Assembly (NCBI GenBank): GCA_030522415.1
Contig: CM060105.1
Location: forward strand, 12,921,206 to 12,985,205
Length of the DNA stretch: 64,000 nucleotides
Source of the DNA: Channallabes apus
Taxonomy: Eukaryota > Chordata > Actinopteri > Siluriformes > Clariidae
Direction: 5' to 3'
Shown here piece after piece: positions 21,521 to 32,882 of this stretch. Below the pieces are notes generated by a model, which did no database searches, had not been told where the DNA came from, and saw nothing but the letters and a program-made list of their open reading frames with translations. Numbering within the stretch: position 1 is the first letter of the stretch; the number at the start of each line of letters is the position of its first letter. The position numbers and the translations under genes were made by a program.

Positions 21521-21553
<33 letters not shown>
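21521..21553. repeat. CT microsatellite
   Basis: Perfect CT run in the first intron of the NLR gene. Confidence 0.9.
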
Positions 21554-21557
<4 letters not shown>

Positions 21558-21714
21558 CCTGCTCTCTGCACCTGCATGACATGACACACTGCATAATCCT
21601 TATAAACTACTCTTACTGTAAACACAAGATTATGTTTGACCAAAGACAATTTCCTTAAAAAGTCGTGGATATTTATTACTGATTTTAATGACATGATTGT
21701 TGTTGTGTGTTTAG

Positions 21715-21857
21715 GAGTGTAATTTATTCCAGCAGTAGAGATCAGCATCTTCAGGATTCAGCAGTGTGTCCATGAGCTCTCTGTACATACACTAATATTC
21801 AAACATGGAGACGCCTGATCTGGAGACAGAGAATGAGACCCCGCCCTCAGAAAAGCA
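21715..21857 (+). CDS. NLR exon with start codon
   Basis: TGTGTTTAG at 21706-21714 is the acceptor. The exon holds a 5' UTR, then ATG at 21805 and METPDLETENETPPSEK, ending in phase 2 (CA) before GTAAGT at 21858. Acidic starts like this precede the short repeated exons in fish NLRC3-like genes. The phase fits the next exon exactly (CA+T), supporting this ATG. Confidence 0.75.
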
Positions 21858-22387
21858 GTAAGTTACTGTGTCCTAGTGTTTTAGTCACTGAACATTCATA
21901 TCTAATATATGTAGTGAGTATTCATGAAAATAATAACTAACACAGACATCACCAGACAAAACTGCCAGATTCTTATGGAATAAAATCACTGTCAAATAAT
22001 TATGCGTAATTCAGAAGATTTGTGGGTAATTCTGTGTGTCGTCCGAGTTGGATTCCAAAGTCTACGGCCACGACAGCTTACAGAAACGAGGATTTCTGTT
22101 TGTTACAGTACAACTCTGAAATGTACGACTCTGACCGTTTACAGACACTTGTTTTTACAACGGCTCTGTTTTTTTACTTTTAAAAAATGTTGTTGATATA
22201 AAAGAGTGTTTAATGAGCTCTGTGCCACACCCTCTGGATCTGCAATCTAGTGTATAAGATGAGGTTGAGCTCATGAAGATTATTAAATGGAAGTATCGCA
22301 ATACCTGATATGAGCAGCAATTCATCTCTCCTAGTATTTTGAATCACAATATTAGACAATTCATGTCCACTCTATAATGTTGTACAG

Positions 22388-22504
22388 TAAACCCAAGATA
22401 AAGAGATCAGACTCACCAGAACCCAGCTGTGTCTCCATGAAGAGTAATTGGTCTATGGATCCTCCTAGGAACTTTAAACGTGGAGACTCCTCATCTGATC
22501 ACAG
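22388..22504 (+). CDS. NLR N-terminal repeat exon 1
   Basis: A 117-nt exon in phase 2-2. After TTGTACAG it reads KPKIKRSDSPEPSCVSMKSN, then WSMDPPRNFKRGD. The SPEPSCVSMKSxxSMDPP unit is a hallmark of fish NLRs upstream of FISNA. Its function is unknown; it is low-complexity and serine/proline rich. Two more copies, at 31716 and 36039, are nearly identical, so the unit can be added or skipped without a frameshift. Confidence 0.85.
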
Positions 22505-22901
22505 GTAACATCCCATAATTCTCAGAGTTAAAGTTAAACACATTATCTGTTCATTCTGCATAATGTAGTGATATTCTGTTACAGCTTTAATGTTCACAAA
22601 AGAAGACTTAATCAGAAAACCTCAAATTAAAACAGAGGCAGATTTTTCTATCTAGTGTTCTCAGTGATGTACAAAGTAAGATACAGTGGCTTGCAAAAGT
22701 ATTCGGCCCCCTTGAACTTTTCCACATTTTGTCACATTACAGCCACAAACATGAATCAATTTTATTGGAATTCCACGTGAAAGACCAATACAAAGTGGTG
22801 TACACGTGAGAAGTGGAACGAAAATCATACATAATTCCAAACATTTTTTTACAAATACATAACTGAAAAGTGGGGTGTGCGTAATTATTCAGCCCCCTGA
22901 G

Positions 22902-23885
22902 TCAATACTTTGTAGAACCACCTTTTGCTGCAATTACAGCTGCCAGTCTTTTAGGGTACGTCTCTACCAGCTTTGCACATCTAGAGACTGAAATCCTTGC
23001 CAATTCTTCTTTGCAAAACAGCTCCAGCTCAGTCAGATTAGATGGACAGCGTTTGTGAACAGCAGTTCTCAGATCTTGCCACAGATTCTCGATTGGATTT
23101 AGATCTGGACTTTGACTGGGCCATTCTAACACATGGAGATGTTTTGTTTTAAACCATTCCATTGTTGCCCTGGCTTTATGTTTAAGGTCGTTGTCCTGCT
23201 GGAAGGTGAACCTCCGCCCCAGTCTCAAGTCTTTTGCAGATTCCAAGAGGTTTTCTTCCAAGATTGCCCTGTATTTGGCTCCATCCGTCTTCCCATCAAC
23301 TCTGACCAGCTTCCCTGTAGAGAAGCTGAAGAGAAGCACCCCCAGAGCATGATGATGCCACCACCATATTTAACAGTGGGGATGGTGTGTTCAGAGTGAT
23401 GTGCAGTGTTAGTTTTCCGCCACACATAGCGTTTTGCATTTTGGCCAAAAAGTTCCATTTTGGTCTCATCTGACCAGAGCACCTTCTTCCACATGTTTGC
23501 TGTGCAAACGGGACTTATGGTTTTCTGTTAACAATGGCTTTCTTCTTGCCACTCTTCCATAAAGGCCAACTTTGTGCAGTGCACGACTAATAGTTGTCCT
23601 ATGGACAGATTCCCCCACCTGAGCTGTAGATCTCTGCAGCTCGTCCAGAGTCACCATGGGCCTCTTGGCTGCATTTCTGATCAGCGCTCTCCTTGTTCGG
23701 CCTGTGAGTTTAGGTGGACGGCCTTGTCTTGGTAGGTTTACAGTTGTGCCATACTCCTTCCATTTCTGAATGACCGCTTGAACAGTGGCTCAGTGGGATG
23801 TTCAAGGCTTTGGAAATCTTTTTGTAGCCTAAGCCTGCTTTAAATTTCTCAATAACTTTATCCCTGACCTGTCTGGTGTGTTCTT
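22902..23885 (-). pseudogene. Tc1 transposase, broken
   Basis: Minus-strand pieces preserve [11 protein letters not shown] (first catalytic D), FQQDNDLKHKAR (second D) and SPDLNPIENLWQDL (E), plus [13 protein letters not shown]. Frameshifts near 23230-23340 and 23470-23500 break the frame. DLKH replaces the usual DPKH. The N-terminal DNA-binding part runs up to 23885, where the LINE interrupts it, and resumes as a short piece after 31020 (5' start of the gene). Confidence 0.9.
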
Positions 23886-23969
23886 CTTCTTCTTCTTCTT
23901 TTTTTTAATGGCGGGTGGCACCAGCATTTAAGGTGCATTTCTGCCACCTACTGTGCTGGAGTTTGGACA

Positions 23970-23978
23970 AAAAAATAA

Positions 23979-24010
<32 letters not shown>

Positions 24011-24025
24011 TAAATAAATAAACCC
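23970..24025. repeat. AAT-rich tract in LINE 3' region
   Basis: An (AAT)n and AAAT run inside the 3' UTR of the minus-strand LINE. The terminal (TTC)n at 23881-23900 on the + strand is the LINE tail. Confidence 0.8.
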
Positions 24026-24065
24026 TTTACCTTCTTTCTATCTTAATAATAACTTCACCAATTGA

Positions 24066-24401
24066 TTAAATCCTTTTCATTAAACCAGTTTCTTTCAAAA
24101 ACGTAAACAAATCTCCAATTATCTGTTCTCCAATTTTAAAGAGATTTTTAAGGTTCAGCGTGTTTTCCCCAAACTTCAATTTCTCTTTTAGTTTCATCCG
24201 TTGTTTTTCATATTTAACACATTCACTAATCACATGTTCTGCTGATCCCTCTCTTCTTCCACAATCACACATACCTGAAGGGTGCTTTTTCATTAAATAC
24301 ATAGTTTTATTTAACCTCGTATGTCCTAATCTCAACCTCGAGATAATACTACTTTCTCTAGTACTTCGACCTGTGAATTTAATTTTTCCTACTTCTTGCA
24401 T
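24066..24401 (-). pseudogene. LINE ORF2 C-terminal part after a nonsense codon
   Basis: Same frame as the RT-RNase H segment, separated from it by a TAA at 24434-24432. It contains SRLRLGHTRLNKTMYL and a CDCG...EHVISEC cysteine/histidine motif typical of the tail of I-clade ORF2 proteins. The in-frame position shows a single nonsense mutation rather than a frameshift. Confidence 0.85.
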
Positions 24402-24431
24402 AATATTGTATAGATGTCGTCCTTTCTTCCC

Positions 24432-26629
24432 TTAATCCCATTGTCTCTGCCATGTCTTCATTACATTATTCTTTATTTTTGCTTTAACTTCAGCTTTACT
24501 TACTGTCACTTCCATAATTCTGTCGAGTTTCAAAGCTTGCTTAGCCAACATATCTGCTGTTTCATTTCCCTCAATCCCCCTATGAGCCGGAATCCACAGA
24601 AATCTGACCGCTACATTGCTATGTTGTAGTCTGTATACAGTTTCATATATTTCATTTACTATATCAGGTCTGTTGTTAGATGATAAAGACTGAAGAGACT
24701 GTAATGATGATAAGCTATCAGAACAAATTAAAACCTTGTTGTTTTTGCTTTTCTCTGTCCACTGTAATACCCTTAATATGGCTAGCATTTCCACAGTGAA
24801 TACTGTCAGATGATTAGAGGTTCTTTCCTTCACATTTATCTTTAGTTCTGGAATAGTGAATGCAAAACCAGTAAAACCACTCTTGGGATCTTTTGGGCCA
24901 TCTGTATATGCAGCTATAAAAGAATTATGAATAGACCTTATTCTGTCTTCCACTTTTTCTGCCCAGTTTCCTTTTCCCTTACGTCTTTTTATTTCTCCTT
25001 GAATATAGTAGTCTATTACTAGTGGTGGGAACAGCCAAGGCGGTGTACTAGAATAGGGAACAGTAGGGCTGAACTTACTCTCCTTCAATTCCATTTCTAT
25101 TGCTATTTTACTAGCTGCCCAGGCAAAGCATTCCACTTTAGCCTTCGCACTTTCCCAGCAAGGGGTAAGGCACTTTACTGTAGGATGTCTTCTTTCATTT
25201 TGGCCTTTTAGGTTAGCCCAGTAGTTCATAATCAGTTGCTCAAATCTTAACCTTAATGGTAGCTCACCCACCTCCACTTGCAACGCACAAGCCAGTGAGG
25301 ACCTTATGGCTCCACAACAAATTCGCAATGCTTGATTTTGTATAACTTCCAGTCTCTTTAATGCTGTTTTCGACGCGGATCTATACACTATACTTCCATA
25401 TTCGATTACCGGTCTTAATAAAGCCACATATAACCCTCGTAAGGCTCCTTTACTAGATCCCCACTCTGTTCCAGTCAAGCACCTCATTATGTTTAAAATC
25501 TTTTTACACTTTTCCTCGACTTTCCTTATCTGCTCTGACCAAGTTAATTTAGAGTCGAATGTTACCCCTAAAAACCGAAAGGAATTTACCTGGTCAATTT
25601 GATTTCCATACAATAACACCTTAGCATCTTTATCCCTCTTTTGAGTGAAAACCATCATCTTTGTCTTTTCTACTGAAAATTTAAAACCCCATAAGAGAGA
25701 CCATTCTTCAATCGAACCTATTGCTTCCTGTATCTTCTTTTGAACTAAGTTTAAGCTCTTCCCATTTTTCCAAACGGCAGCGTCATCAGCAAACAATGAC
25801 TTCCCAATATCATATTTTATTTTACTGAACACGTCATTTATCATAATAGAAAAAAGTAGTGGGCTTATCACACTACCCTGTGGGGTCCCATTATCCACTT
25901 TGTATTTATTAGACACTGAGGTACCAATTTTAACCTGAATATGCCTTTCAAATAAAAAATCTTTAATCCAATTAAAGGTTCTTCCCTTAATACCCATTTT
26001 GTCTAATTTAATCAATAGGCCTTCTTTCCATACCATATAAGCTTTTTCCACGTCTAAGAAAACTGCCATAACCGATTCCTTATTTATCATAGCTTTTCTA
26101 ATTTCTGTTTCCAAGCAAACCACAGAGTCCATTGCTCCCCGTCCTTTCCTAAAACCACTTTGGTAGGGGGATAGTAGACATTCACTTTCTATATAATACG
26201 TCATTCTTTCTACAATCATCCGTTCCATAATTTTCCCAACATGCGGTATAATAATCGCCTCTTTCCAACTTTTTGGTAATCTCCCTTCTTCCCAGCTCTT
26301 ATTATATAAACCTAAAAGTTTCATTTGCATTAAAATTCCAACCTGTTTCAGCATACTATAACTAATCTGATCCTTTCCTGGAGCTGTTACTTTAGCTTTA
26401 TCTATTGCCCGTTTCATTTCGCTTAGTGTAAATGGGGAATCCATGGCAACCTCCGTACTTTCCTTTCTTATTAATACCTCTGGGTATGCATCTCTAGTAA
26501 CTTCTCTTCCTCTTTTTCCAGCCTCAGACAGATTATTAGAACTATGAATTTCTACCAAGGCCTTAGCTATAATTTCAGCTTTTTCCCCATTTGTTACTGC
26601 TATGGTTTCACCTGATTTTAAAACGGGGT
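24432..26629 (-). pseudogene. LINE ORF2: reverse transcriptase and RNase H
   Basis: The RT shows VFLDVEKAYMVW, NGTPQGSVISPLLF and catalytic GKSLFADDAAVWK. RNase H shows AAYTDGPKD, FTVEMLAILRVL, LICSDSLSSLQS and WIPAHRGIEGNETADMLAKQ. It normally removes the RNA strand of the hybrid during reverse transcription. The 5' side joins across the hAT insertion to the endonuclease segment, and the frame is conserved there (KDWQ to YPVLK). It ends at the premature TAA at 24434-24432. Confidence 0.92.
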
Positions 26630-26637
26630 ACTGCCAG

Positions 26638-27753
26638 TAGGGTTGGGTATCGTTTGGGTTTTTTTCGATACCGGTGCCAAATCGATACTTTGAAAACGGT
26701 ACCGGTGCCAAAACGGTGCCTGAACCGATACTTTTAAGCCACAAAATTATAGTGGATGAGTCAAGAATTAATTTTTAATTGAACAAAAAATTTTATGCTT
26801 AAAATTGAACAATATATTAAAAGTTTAAAGTATATATGAATATGTAAGCTTCAAATTTTAGCAATTCTTTTGCAGAAATTTCACCATATTTGCCTTTTCT
26901 GTCAAAATATGACACCTTTCCTGACTTATTGCCCTGCACAGGACATGCATAGCCTTCTTTACAATGGTAAATGGGGTCACTGTTGTAGTGCTACTAGTAC
27001 AGGCTGGAAAGCCATAATTATAAACAGAATCCATGTTACATTAGTTTTTTACAAATCGTTTGACTATTTGTTAGCATGAATGCAAGATTTGCATTTTGCT
27101 ATTAACATTACATTATCCTACTACTAACCTGCGGCAAGGCTGCTGCCAGCATCATAATCGGTGACTCCTTTTTGCTACAGTTGGTATGACTGGGACTGAG
27201 GGTCGTCCACACTGATAGCGCCAGCTGTTGTCCACAAGCTGTTAAACACGGTGCCTCCGTCTGCTTTTAACTTTATTCCGTCTGCCCTCGAATGTTTCAT
27301 TAGATTTGACGTGTTTCCGCCTTTACACGCAACTGCTGTAAAACATTCGCTGCACATCGCGGTGTCGGAATCCTTTCTTGTGAAATACAGCCACACTTTC
27401 GACCGTTTAGTTTTAGGCATTTTAACGAAGTTGTTTACTTTAGCATGCTAAGCTATCGGTAGACCGCCTGCTGCCGTCAGAGCGAGTGTAACGTTAGTTA
27501 CTGCATTCACGCGCATGTCGGATGGTCTCTCATTCCCGGATGATTTGTGCTTTTAATTTCTTTAATTTAATCTAATAAACTATTAATCTACAAAAATATA
27601 TGAATCTAGTGAACAAATATTTCAATCGACAGTTCAGGCATTTAAGTGGCACCGAAATGAGGCACCGAAATTCGCGTTCTGTTTCGGTCCGGTACATACC
27701 GGTTCTATAGGTACCGGTACCGTATTGGCACCGGTGTTCGGTACACGACCCTA
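26638..27753 (-). mobile_element. Non-autonomous hAT element
   Basis: Ends TAGGGTTGGGTATCG and (mirrored) TAGGGTCGTGTACCG carry 8-bp target duplications ACTGCCAG at 26630-26637 and 27754-27761, the hAT hallmark. The subterminal regions are filled with GGTACCGGT-like repeats in both orientations. It keeps one BED zinc-finger exon but no transposase core. It interrupts LINE ORF2. Confidence 0.9.
27175..27420 (-). pseudogene. BED zinc-finger exon in hAT element
   Basis: Reads MPKTKRSKVWLYFTRKDSDT, then MCSECFTAVACKGGNTSNLMKH. W..F, CxxC and the GNTSNL..H region mark a BED finger of ZBED-type hAT transposases, which binds element ends. The second zinc histidine expected about five residues after the first is absent (MKHSRADGIK), so the finger is probably damaged. 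No RNase-H-like core follows. Confidence 0.8.
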
Positions 27754-27830
27754 ACTGCCAGTCTTTCCTAATTCCCCTCATTTTCCTTATCATTCCCCAA
27801 ACATTTCCTAATGGCGTCGTTCTACCTATT

Positions 27831-28862
27831 TTATTGCAATATTCTCTCCAACTGTCTCTTTTTGCCTTTTTTTACTACTTTCCTAACTTGAGCTTGGGCC
27901 TTTTTGTACTCTATTAATCTTTGGAAGTTAAGATTATTCTTCAGCATTTTAAATGCCTTATTTCTTACTTTAATGCTTTTCCCACACTCTTCCGTCCACC
28001 ATGGAACCGGTTTCCTATTAATCTTGCCTTTGCTTTTTGGTATACATGAGTTAGCCACTCTAATCACTACTTCTTTAAATATTTCATCAATATCCTGACT
28101 TAGATCAATTTCACTACTCGCCACCTCACATAAATATTCAAATTCACCCCACTTTGCCTTATTAAATATCCATTTTTCCTCTCTTCCCTCTTCTCTCTCA
28201 TCCTTCCTCACATATATCTTACATAAGACAGGAAAATGGTCACTGCCCATAGTAGATTCCTCCCATAACTTCCACTCACAGATACCTGCCACCTCTTTTG
28301 ATACCAGTGTTAAATCAAGTGCTGAACTTTTACCTGTGTGTACATCTATTCGTGTGCTTCTCCCATCATTAATGCATACCAGCTCAAATTCGTCCAACAA
28401 CTTCTCTATTATTAGACCGTTTACATCTGTTTTTCCCCCACCCCATAATGAACTATGTGCATTAAAATCTCCACATAAAACAATATGATCCCTTGCTAGT
28501 TCTACAATCTGCTTTAATTTATCACTATCTAATCTTCTACATGGGTTATAGTAGTTTACCACAGAAAACTTCTCTTGCTTAATCCATATTTTAATTATTA
28601 TATACTCTTCCTCCCTTCCTTTTGATATAACTTGGAATGGAATATTCTTCTTGATAAATGTAGCACACCCACCCCCTACACCATTTTCCCTACCGCTCCT
28701 TATACTAACGTAATTATATACCCTAAAATCTAATTTCTGTGATAGCCATGTTTCTTGTATACAGATTATGTCAGGTGTAGTTGGTAGTGAATTGATAAAA
28801 TACTTAAATTCCTGCCCATTTGCCACCAGGCTTCTTGCATTCCATTGGAGAATGAGCACCAT
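27831..28862 (-). pseudogene. LINE ORF2 N-terminus: endonuclease
   Basis: ATG at 28862 lies four bases after the ORF1 stop. Endonuclease motifs are LQWNARSLVANG, CIQETWLS, LCGDFNAHSSLWGG, LDLTLVSKE and GSDHFPVL. A one-base gain in an A-run near 27867-27873 (T-run on +) shifts the frame and ends it early at 27831. In the other frame the sequence continues WREYCNKIGRTTPLGN toward the hAT insertion point. Confidence 0.9.
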
Positions 28863-28866
28863 AATA

Positions 28867-29438
28867 TCAGCTAACAAATGAAGCTTCCTGACTGGCTTGG
28901 GCACTCAACTCATTCCTCACCTCTTCCCAGGACAAATCATTCAGGTTAAGATGGTTCACTGCTGCCTTTACTATTATTTGTATCCTTTCCGTTTTTGACT
29001 TTGTCTCAGTTGTCGCATTGATGACCCCTGCTATAAAAACAATTAATTTCTTTAGGTCGATCAGAACTTTGCCCTCTTTTAGCTGTTCATGTTGACTATT
29101 ATTCACTTGATTTGCACTTGCCTCATTTACTACTCTTTCCTCTCTGTGATTCACCAGTCTTACGGCCTCTGCATATGATATTTTATTTTGCACTCTGACC
29201 TGCTGAATCTCAACCTGTCTTTTCATTACTTCGCATACTTTGTATGCCACACTATGGTCCCCTCCACAGTTACAGCATTTCGGTTGCCCATGCCTTTTAC
29301 ATTTCTCATAGTCATGATCCTCACCACATCTAGCACACCTTCTTTTCCCTTTGCAATTCATGGCTATGTGACCAAACCTCTGACACTTAAAACACCTCAA
29401 AGGTTTAGGAACATATTCTCTCACATTGTACATCATAT
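28867..29438 (-). pseudogene. LINE ORF1 C-terminal part: CCHC knuckles
   Basis: Begins MMYNVREYVPKPLRCFKCQR and has knuckles CFKCQRFGHIAMNC, CARCGEDHDYEKC and CCNCGGDHSVAYKVC. These bind LINE RNA in the ribonucleoprotein. It continues without stop to 28867. The solo LTR separates it from the N-terminal part; deleting the LTR with one ATAT copy restores an open frame. Confidence 0.9.
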
Positions 29439-30150
29439 TGTAGCGCTGCCACACAAAAGGGGCGTTTTCATACACAGGGTATTGGTTGTGGAGCTAATGC
29501 TGCTCACCTGTGGCCGAAGGCGTGCCCTAGCGGTTTCTGTTTCCCCATTGACAGTGGTTTGGTCACCGGGCAAGTTCCCGCGCATGCGCGATCGCGACGC
29601 AAAGGAACCCGTAAGTGACGTGGGTCATATGATCCGGCATAAAGCCGGAACCGCCATTGAGGCCGGCACGGAGAGATGAAGACAGCGCGCTGCATTTTGT
29701 TTGAGGCTGTGAGACTGCTTGCGGATTATTGTTCCATAATTTCATCCAGTACCCAGCTCATTCCGTTTATCGATCTCCCAGACCTACCATCGTCATTTGG
29801 TGAGATCGATCCATCTCTCCAACTCACCATATTCATAACTTTTGCCATATTTCAGACACTGGACTTTCAGACACACACACACACCGCATACATCGCGCAC
29901 ACACTTTTTTCCATTTGTAATATATTTGTATACATTTTGTATATATTGGTTTGTGGTGCACCATGTTTGTTTATTTATCTGTCTGTCGTGTTTAATACAC
30001 TTGGTTTAATTTATTATAATTGTTTTGTGTCGCGTCGTATTTTGTCCAGCTGCGGTTGCGCAATACCGGAAGTGTTGTTTTCAAGCCTCAGTTTAGATTC
30101 CCGAATCCGTATTTTTGTAACCAAGCGGTTTTTTAAATCCAAGCGTTACA
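29439..30150 (+). mobile_element. Solo LTR inside LINE ORF1
   Basis: Starts TGTAGCGCTGCC, ends GCGTTACA, and has 4-bp ATAT target duplications (29435-29438 and 30151-30154). It contains an NRF1-like CGCGCATGCGCGATC block and a TATA-rich stretch (29920-29950). No coding region remains, so it results from LTR-LTR recombination of a retrotransposon, probably Gypsy- or BEL-like (inference from TSD length and ends). Confidence 0.8.
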
Positions 30151-30845
30151 ATATATCCTAGTGATACTTTACTAGGAAGTATTTCATCCTCAAATTCCAG
30201 CAACACACTTTCATTTACTTGTCTCACTCCATTCTTAAAGCTGGTCAATCTTCTGGCATTTTTCACTTTCCCTCCTTTCAGGTTTGATTTTATTTCATCC
30301 ACATTAACATCAACAGGGATCCCCCATATCACCCCCCTGTTCCACTTGTTTCTCTGTTCCACGCGATTAACACTACTTACTTTATGCCTTCCTATCTCTT
30401 TTATTCTACAGGCCCTTTCTCGTTGTTCTTCATTTCTGCATATTATTATAAGGTTTCCATCCCGCAAAACTTTAGCCATTTTGACATCTCCCACTTGGTT
30501 TTTTAAAATTGTAGTCAACTTCACTGGACTCATATCAAGCACTCCATTTCCTTCACCAAATCTAAGTATTACTTTAAACTCATCCATATCTATCTTCAGA
30601 TTATCATATTTTCCATCAACTTTAGTCATCATCCTTTTGAATTTCTTTGACCCCGATTTTCCACTCTCACCACCCCGTTTCTCTCTTGTTCTATCTATCT
30701 CCTGACTAAGCTCCATATGCTCTACATTCTCAGTGTCATCGGAGTTAGCCCCTTCTGATCCATTTCCAGCACAGTTTTGCCTACCCGCCATTGTTGACAA
30801 CGCTTTATCACATTCTTCCGATAAACTTCCTCGTCTTCTCTTCAT
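30151..30845 (-). pseudogene. LINE ORF1 N-terminal part
   Basis: ATG at 30845 gives MKRRRGSLSEECDKALS. An acidic/serine region is followed by an esterase-free, RRM-like region: VILRFGEGNGVLDMSPVKLT, GNLIIICRNEEQRERA and WGIPVDVNVDEIK. It ends VSLGY at the LTR. Fish I/Nimb ORF1 proteins have this layout before the CCHC region. The frame extends upstream to 30935 without another ATG. Confidence 0.85.
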
Positions 30846-31357
30846 TAGTTGACCAAGCACCCCCGAGTCCGCAACAGGCTCCTCCGGGAAAAACTTGGAC
30901 TCCCACCAATCCCTCTCCTTCCGACCTCTCCGCACTCACTCCTGCAGCAACACCGCGACCGTCCGTCCCGGACAAACACAGCCGCTCTCTTCCGCTCGAT
31001 GACCTGTCTGGTGTGTTCTTTGGACTTCATGGTCTTGTTGCTCCCAATATTCTCTTAGACAACCTCTGAGGCCGTCACAGAGCAGCTGTATTTGTACTGA
31101 CATTAGATTACACACAGGTGCTCTCTATTTAGTCATTAGCACTCATCAGGCAATGTCTATGGGCAACTGACTGCACTCAGACCAAAGGGGGCTGAATAAT
31201 TACACACACCCCACTTTTCAGTTATTTATTTTTGTAAAAAAAGTTTGGAATCATGTGTGATTTTCGTTCCACTTCTCACGTGTACACCACTTTGTATTGG
31301 TCTTTCACGTGGAATTCCAATAAAATTGATTCATGTTTGTGGCTGTAATGTGACATG

Positions 31358-31380
31358 TGGAAAAGGGGGGGGGGGGGGCG
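31358..31380. repeat. G-run in right Tc1 repeat
   Basis: A run of about 14 G interrupts the right inverted repeat of the outer Tc1; the left repeat has no such run (it reads GGCCCCC). This is a later expansion or a sequencing artefact. Confidence 0.8.
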
Positions 31381-31715
31381 GTTACTTTTGCAAGCCGCTG
31401 TAAAAACCACCAACATGACTGTGGCACTGATACAAAAATAATAAATTAACAAAGTAACCATTAAAACAAATACCAGATTCTATTAATTATAAAATTGTTT
31501 TTAAAAAATGCAGTTAAACAGTGAAAAATAGACATGAGACACTACAGTAAAGCCACGATATGAGACATATCCTTATACAGGCTTCACAATAATGATGAAA
31601 CAGTGTTGACGAAAATATTTTTAAATTGTAAAACTTTTTTTTTTCTGTAATGGCAACAAATCCAGCTACAGTACTTGAACATTCTGTCTCATGTCCACTC
31701 TATAATGTTGTACAG

Positions 31716-31832
31716 TAAACTCCAGATGAAGAGATCAGACTCACCAGAACCCAGCTGTGTCTCCATGAAGAGTGATTGGTCTATGGATCCTCCTAGGAAC
31801 TTTAAACGTGGAGACTCCTCATCTGTACACAG
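31716..31832 (+). CDS. NLR N-terminal repeat exon 2
   Basis: Again 117 nt and phase 2-2, with TTGTACAG acceptor and GTAACA donor. Reads KLQMKRSDSPEPSCVSMKSD, then WSMDPPRNFKRGD. It differs from exon 1 by only a few bases over coding and flanking intron (TCATGTCCACTCTATAATGTT occurs before each copy), so the copies are recent or homogenised. Confidence 0.85.
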
Positions 31833-32334
31833 GTAACATCCCATAATTCTCAGAGTTAAACACATTATCTGTATGATGTAGTACTTAAAGGAGCCATACA
31901 GACTCAATTTTGCATAAGTTAATATGATTCTTTAGGGTCCTAATGAAAAGTTTGTAATATACTTTAATTAAAAATTCTCTATTGTTGTGTAAAAAAAAAC
32001 ATTACTTTTACCTGGTAAAAAGTAGCTCTGTTCTCAGCAACCTGTTTCAGTACATGCTCCTTTAAATGTTAATGACCTCTACTGAACCCGCCCCCCAGTT
32101 CTGTGGGGCGTGTCTTCACAATACAAGTGGGGTATAGCTTTGACAACAGTTAAAAATATTTAAAAAACAGTTAAAAATAATTTTACATGATGTTAGAATT
32201 ATTTTATTATAAAGGAGTTATTTCTACTCTCTTGCTCTCTTCCTCATAGATCTGATATTAACGTGTTAAATCTTCCCTGCTGCTATCTTCCTGTCTCCTC
32301 TTGCATCTGTTCATTCATGCTCACCTTCCCAGTC

Positions 32335-32382
<48 letters not shown>

Positions 32383-32410
32383 CTTCCACCTATCTTCCTC
32401 TCCTTTGATT

Positions 32411-32620
32411 CAAATTAAAATTTTATTTGTCACATACACAGTCATACACAGTATGATATGCAGTGAAATGCTTATACGACAGCCAGTGACCTTAAAAATA
32501 AAATAAAAGCGTATACGTAAGGAATAAATATCAATAAAAAGAAATACTAAAGAAAATAAATTTAACTAGTAAAATAGTTGTACAAATATACAATGTACAA
32601 ATGAGGGCATAATAAAAATC
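32411..32620 (-). mobile_element. Truncated LINE 3' tail
   Basis: On the minus strand this matches the 3' tail of the LINE at 6950-12056: TTTTACTAGTTAAAT, AGGTCACTGGCTGTCGTATA and ACAAATAAAATTTTAATTTG. A dead-on-arrival 5'-truncated insertion. Its TTTGAA tail has decayed to TTTAATTTGAA. Confidence 0.85.
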
Positions 32621-32631
32621 TTACAAAATAT

Positions 32632-32709
32632 AGGGGATATATATATATTATATTATTATTTGTATTTTATATATCCCCTATATTTTGTAAGATTTTTATT
32701 ATGCACTCA

Positions 32710-32749
<40 letters not shown>

Positions 32750-32775
32750 TATATAGTTATATATGTATATAAAAT
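32632..32775. repeat. AT-rich inverted repeat and TA microsatellite
   Basis: ATCTTACAAAATATAGGGGA (about 32619-32638) is repeated inverted as TCCCCTATATTTTGTAAGAT near 32675-32694, around AT-rich sequence. A long TA run follows (32718-32750). This makes a strong potential hairpin. Confidence 0.75.
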
Positions 32776-32809
32776 TTTACATGTGAATCTGGTTGTAAAA
32801 TTATTTTGA

Positions 32810-32882
32810 CTTCCCAGACCGGGAATCGAACTCGAGTTGCTGCGCTGAGAGCACCGTATCCTAACCACTAGACCACGAAGGA
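32810..32882 (-). tRNA. tRNA-Glu-like pseudogene (CTC)
   Basis: On the minus strand: TGGTCTAGTGGTTAGGATAC (D arm and A box), anticodon loop CTCTCAG (CTC), and AGTTCGATTCC (T loop and B box). Acceptor and T stems have several mismatches, so a tRNA-derived pseudogene or SINE head is more likely than a working tRNA-Glu. Confidence 0.6.

Larger units (their letters stand above)
23886..30999 (-). mobile_element. I/Nimb-clade LINE, full length, interrupted
   Basis: A 21-bp target duplication (TGACCTGTCTGGTGTGTTCT plus T, at 23865-23885 and 31000-31020) brackets it. It carries ORF1 with CCHC knuckles, ORF2 with endonuclease, RT and RNase H, and ends on its minus strand in (GAA)n. This set is diagnostic of the I superfamily; Nimb is the fish branch. 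Removing the hAT (26638-27753) and solo LTR (29439-30150) leaves about 5.3 kb. One in-frame stop and one shift make ORF2 inactive. Confidence 0.9.
22684..31400 (-). mobile_element. Tc1-type element split by later insertions
   Basis: Inverted repeats of about 200 bp (CAGTGGCTTGCAAAAGTATT at left; mirrored, diverged, at right) are flanked by TA at 22682-22683 and 31401-31402. A GGGGCTGAATAATTAC motif and its inverse mark the inner repeat ends, as in IR/DR Tc1 elements. The transposase is on the minus strand and broken. A LINE of about 7.1 kb including its own insertions (23886-30999) sits within it. It lies in the intron between NLR repeat exons 1 and 2. Confidence 0.9.

Noticed and set aside
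26870..27079. Short frame inside the hAT element
   Set aside because: No motif; lies between the BED exon and the terminal repeat.
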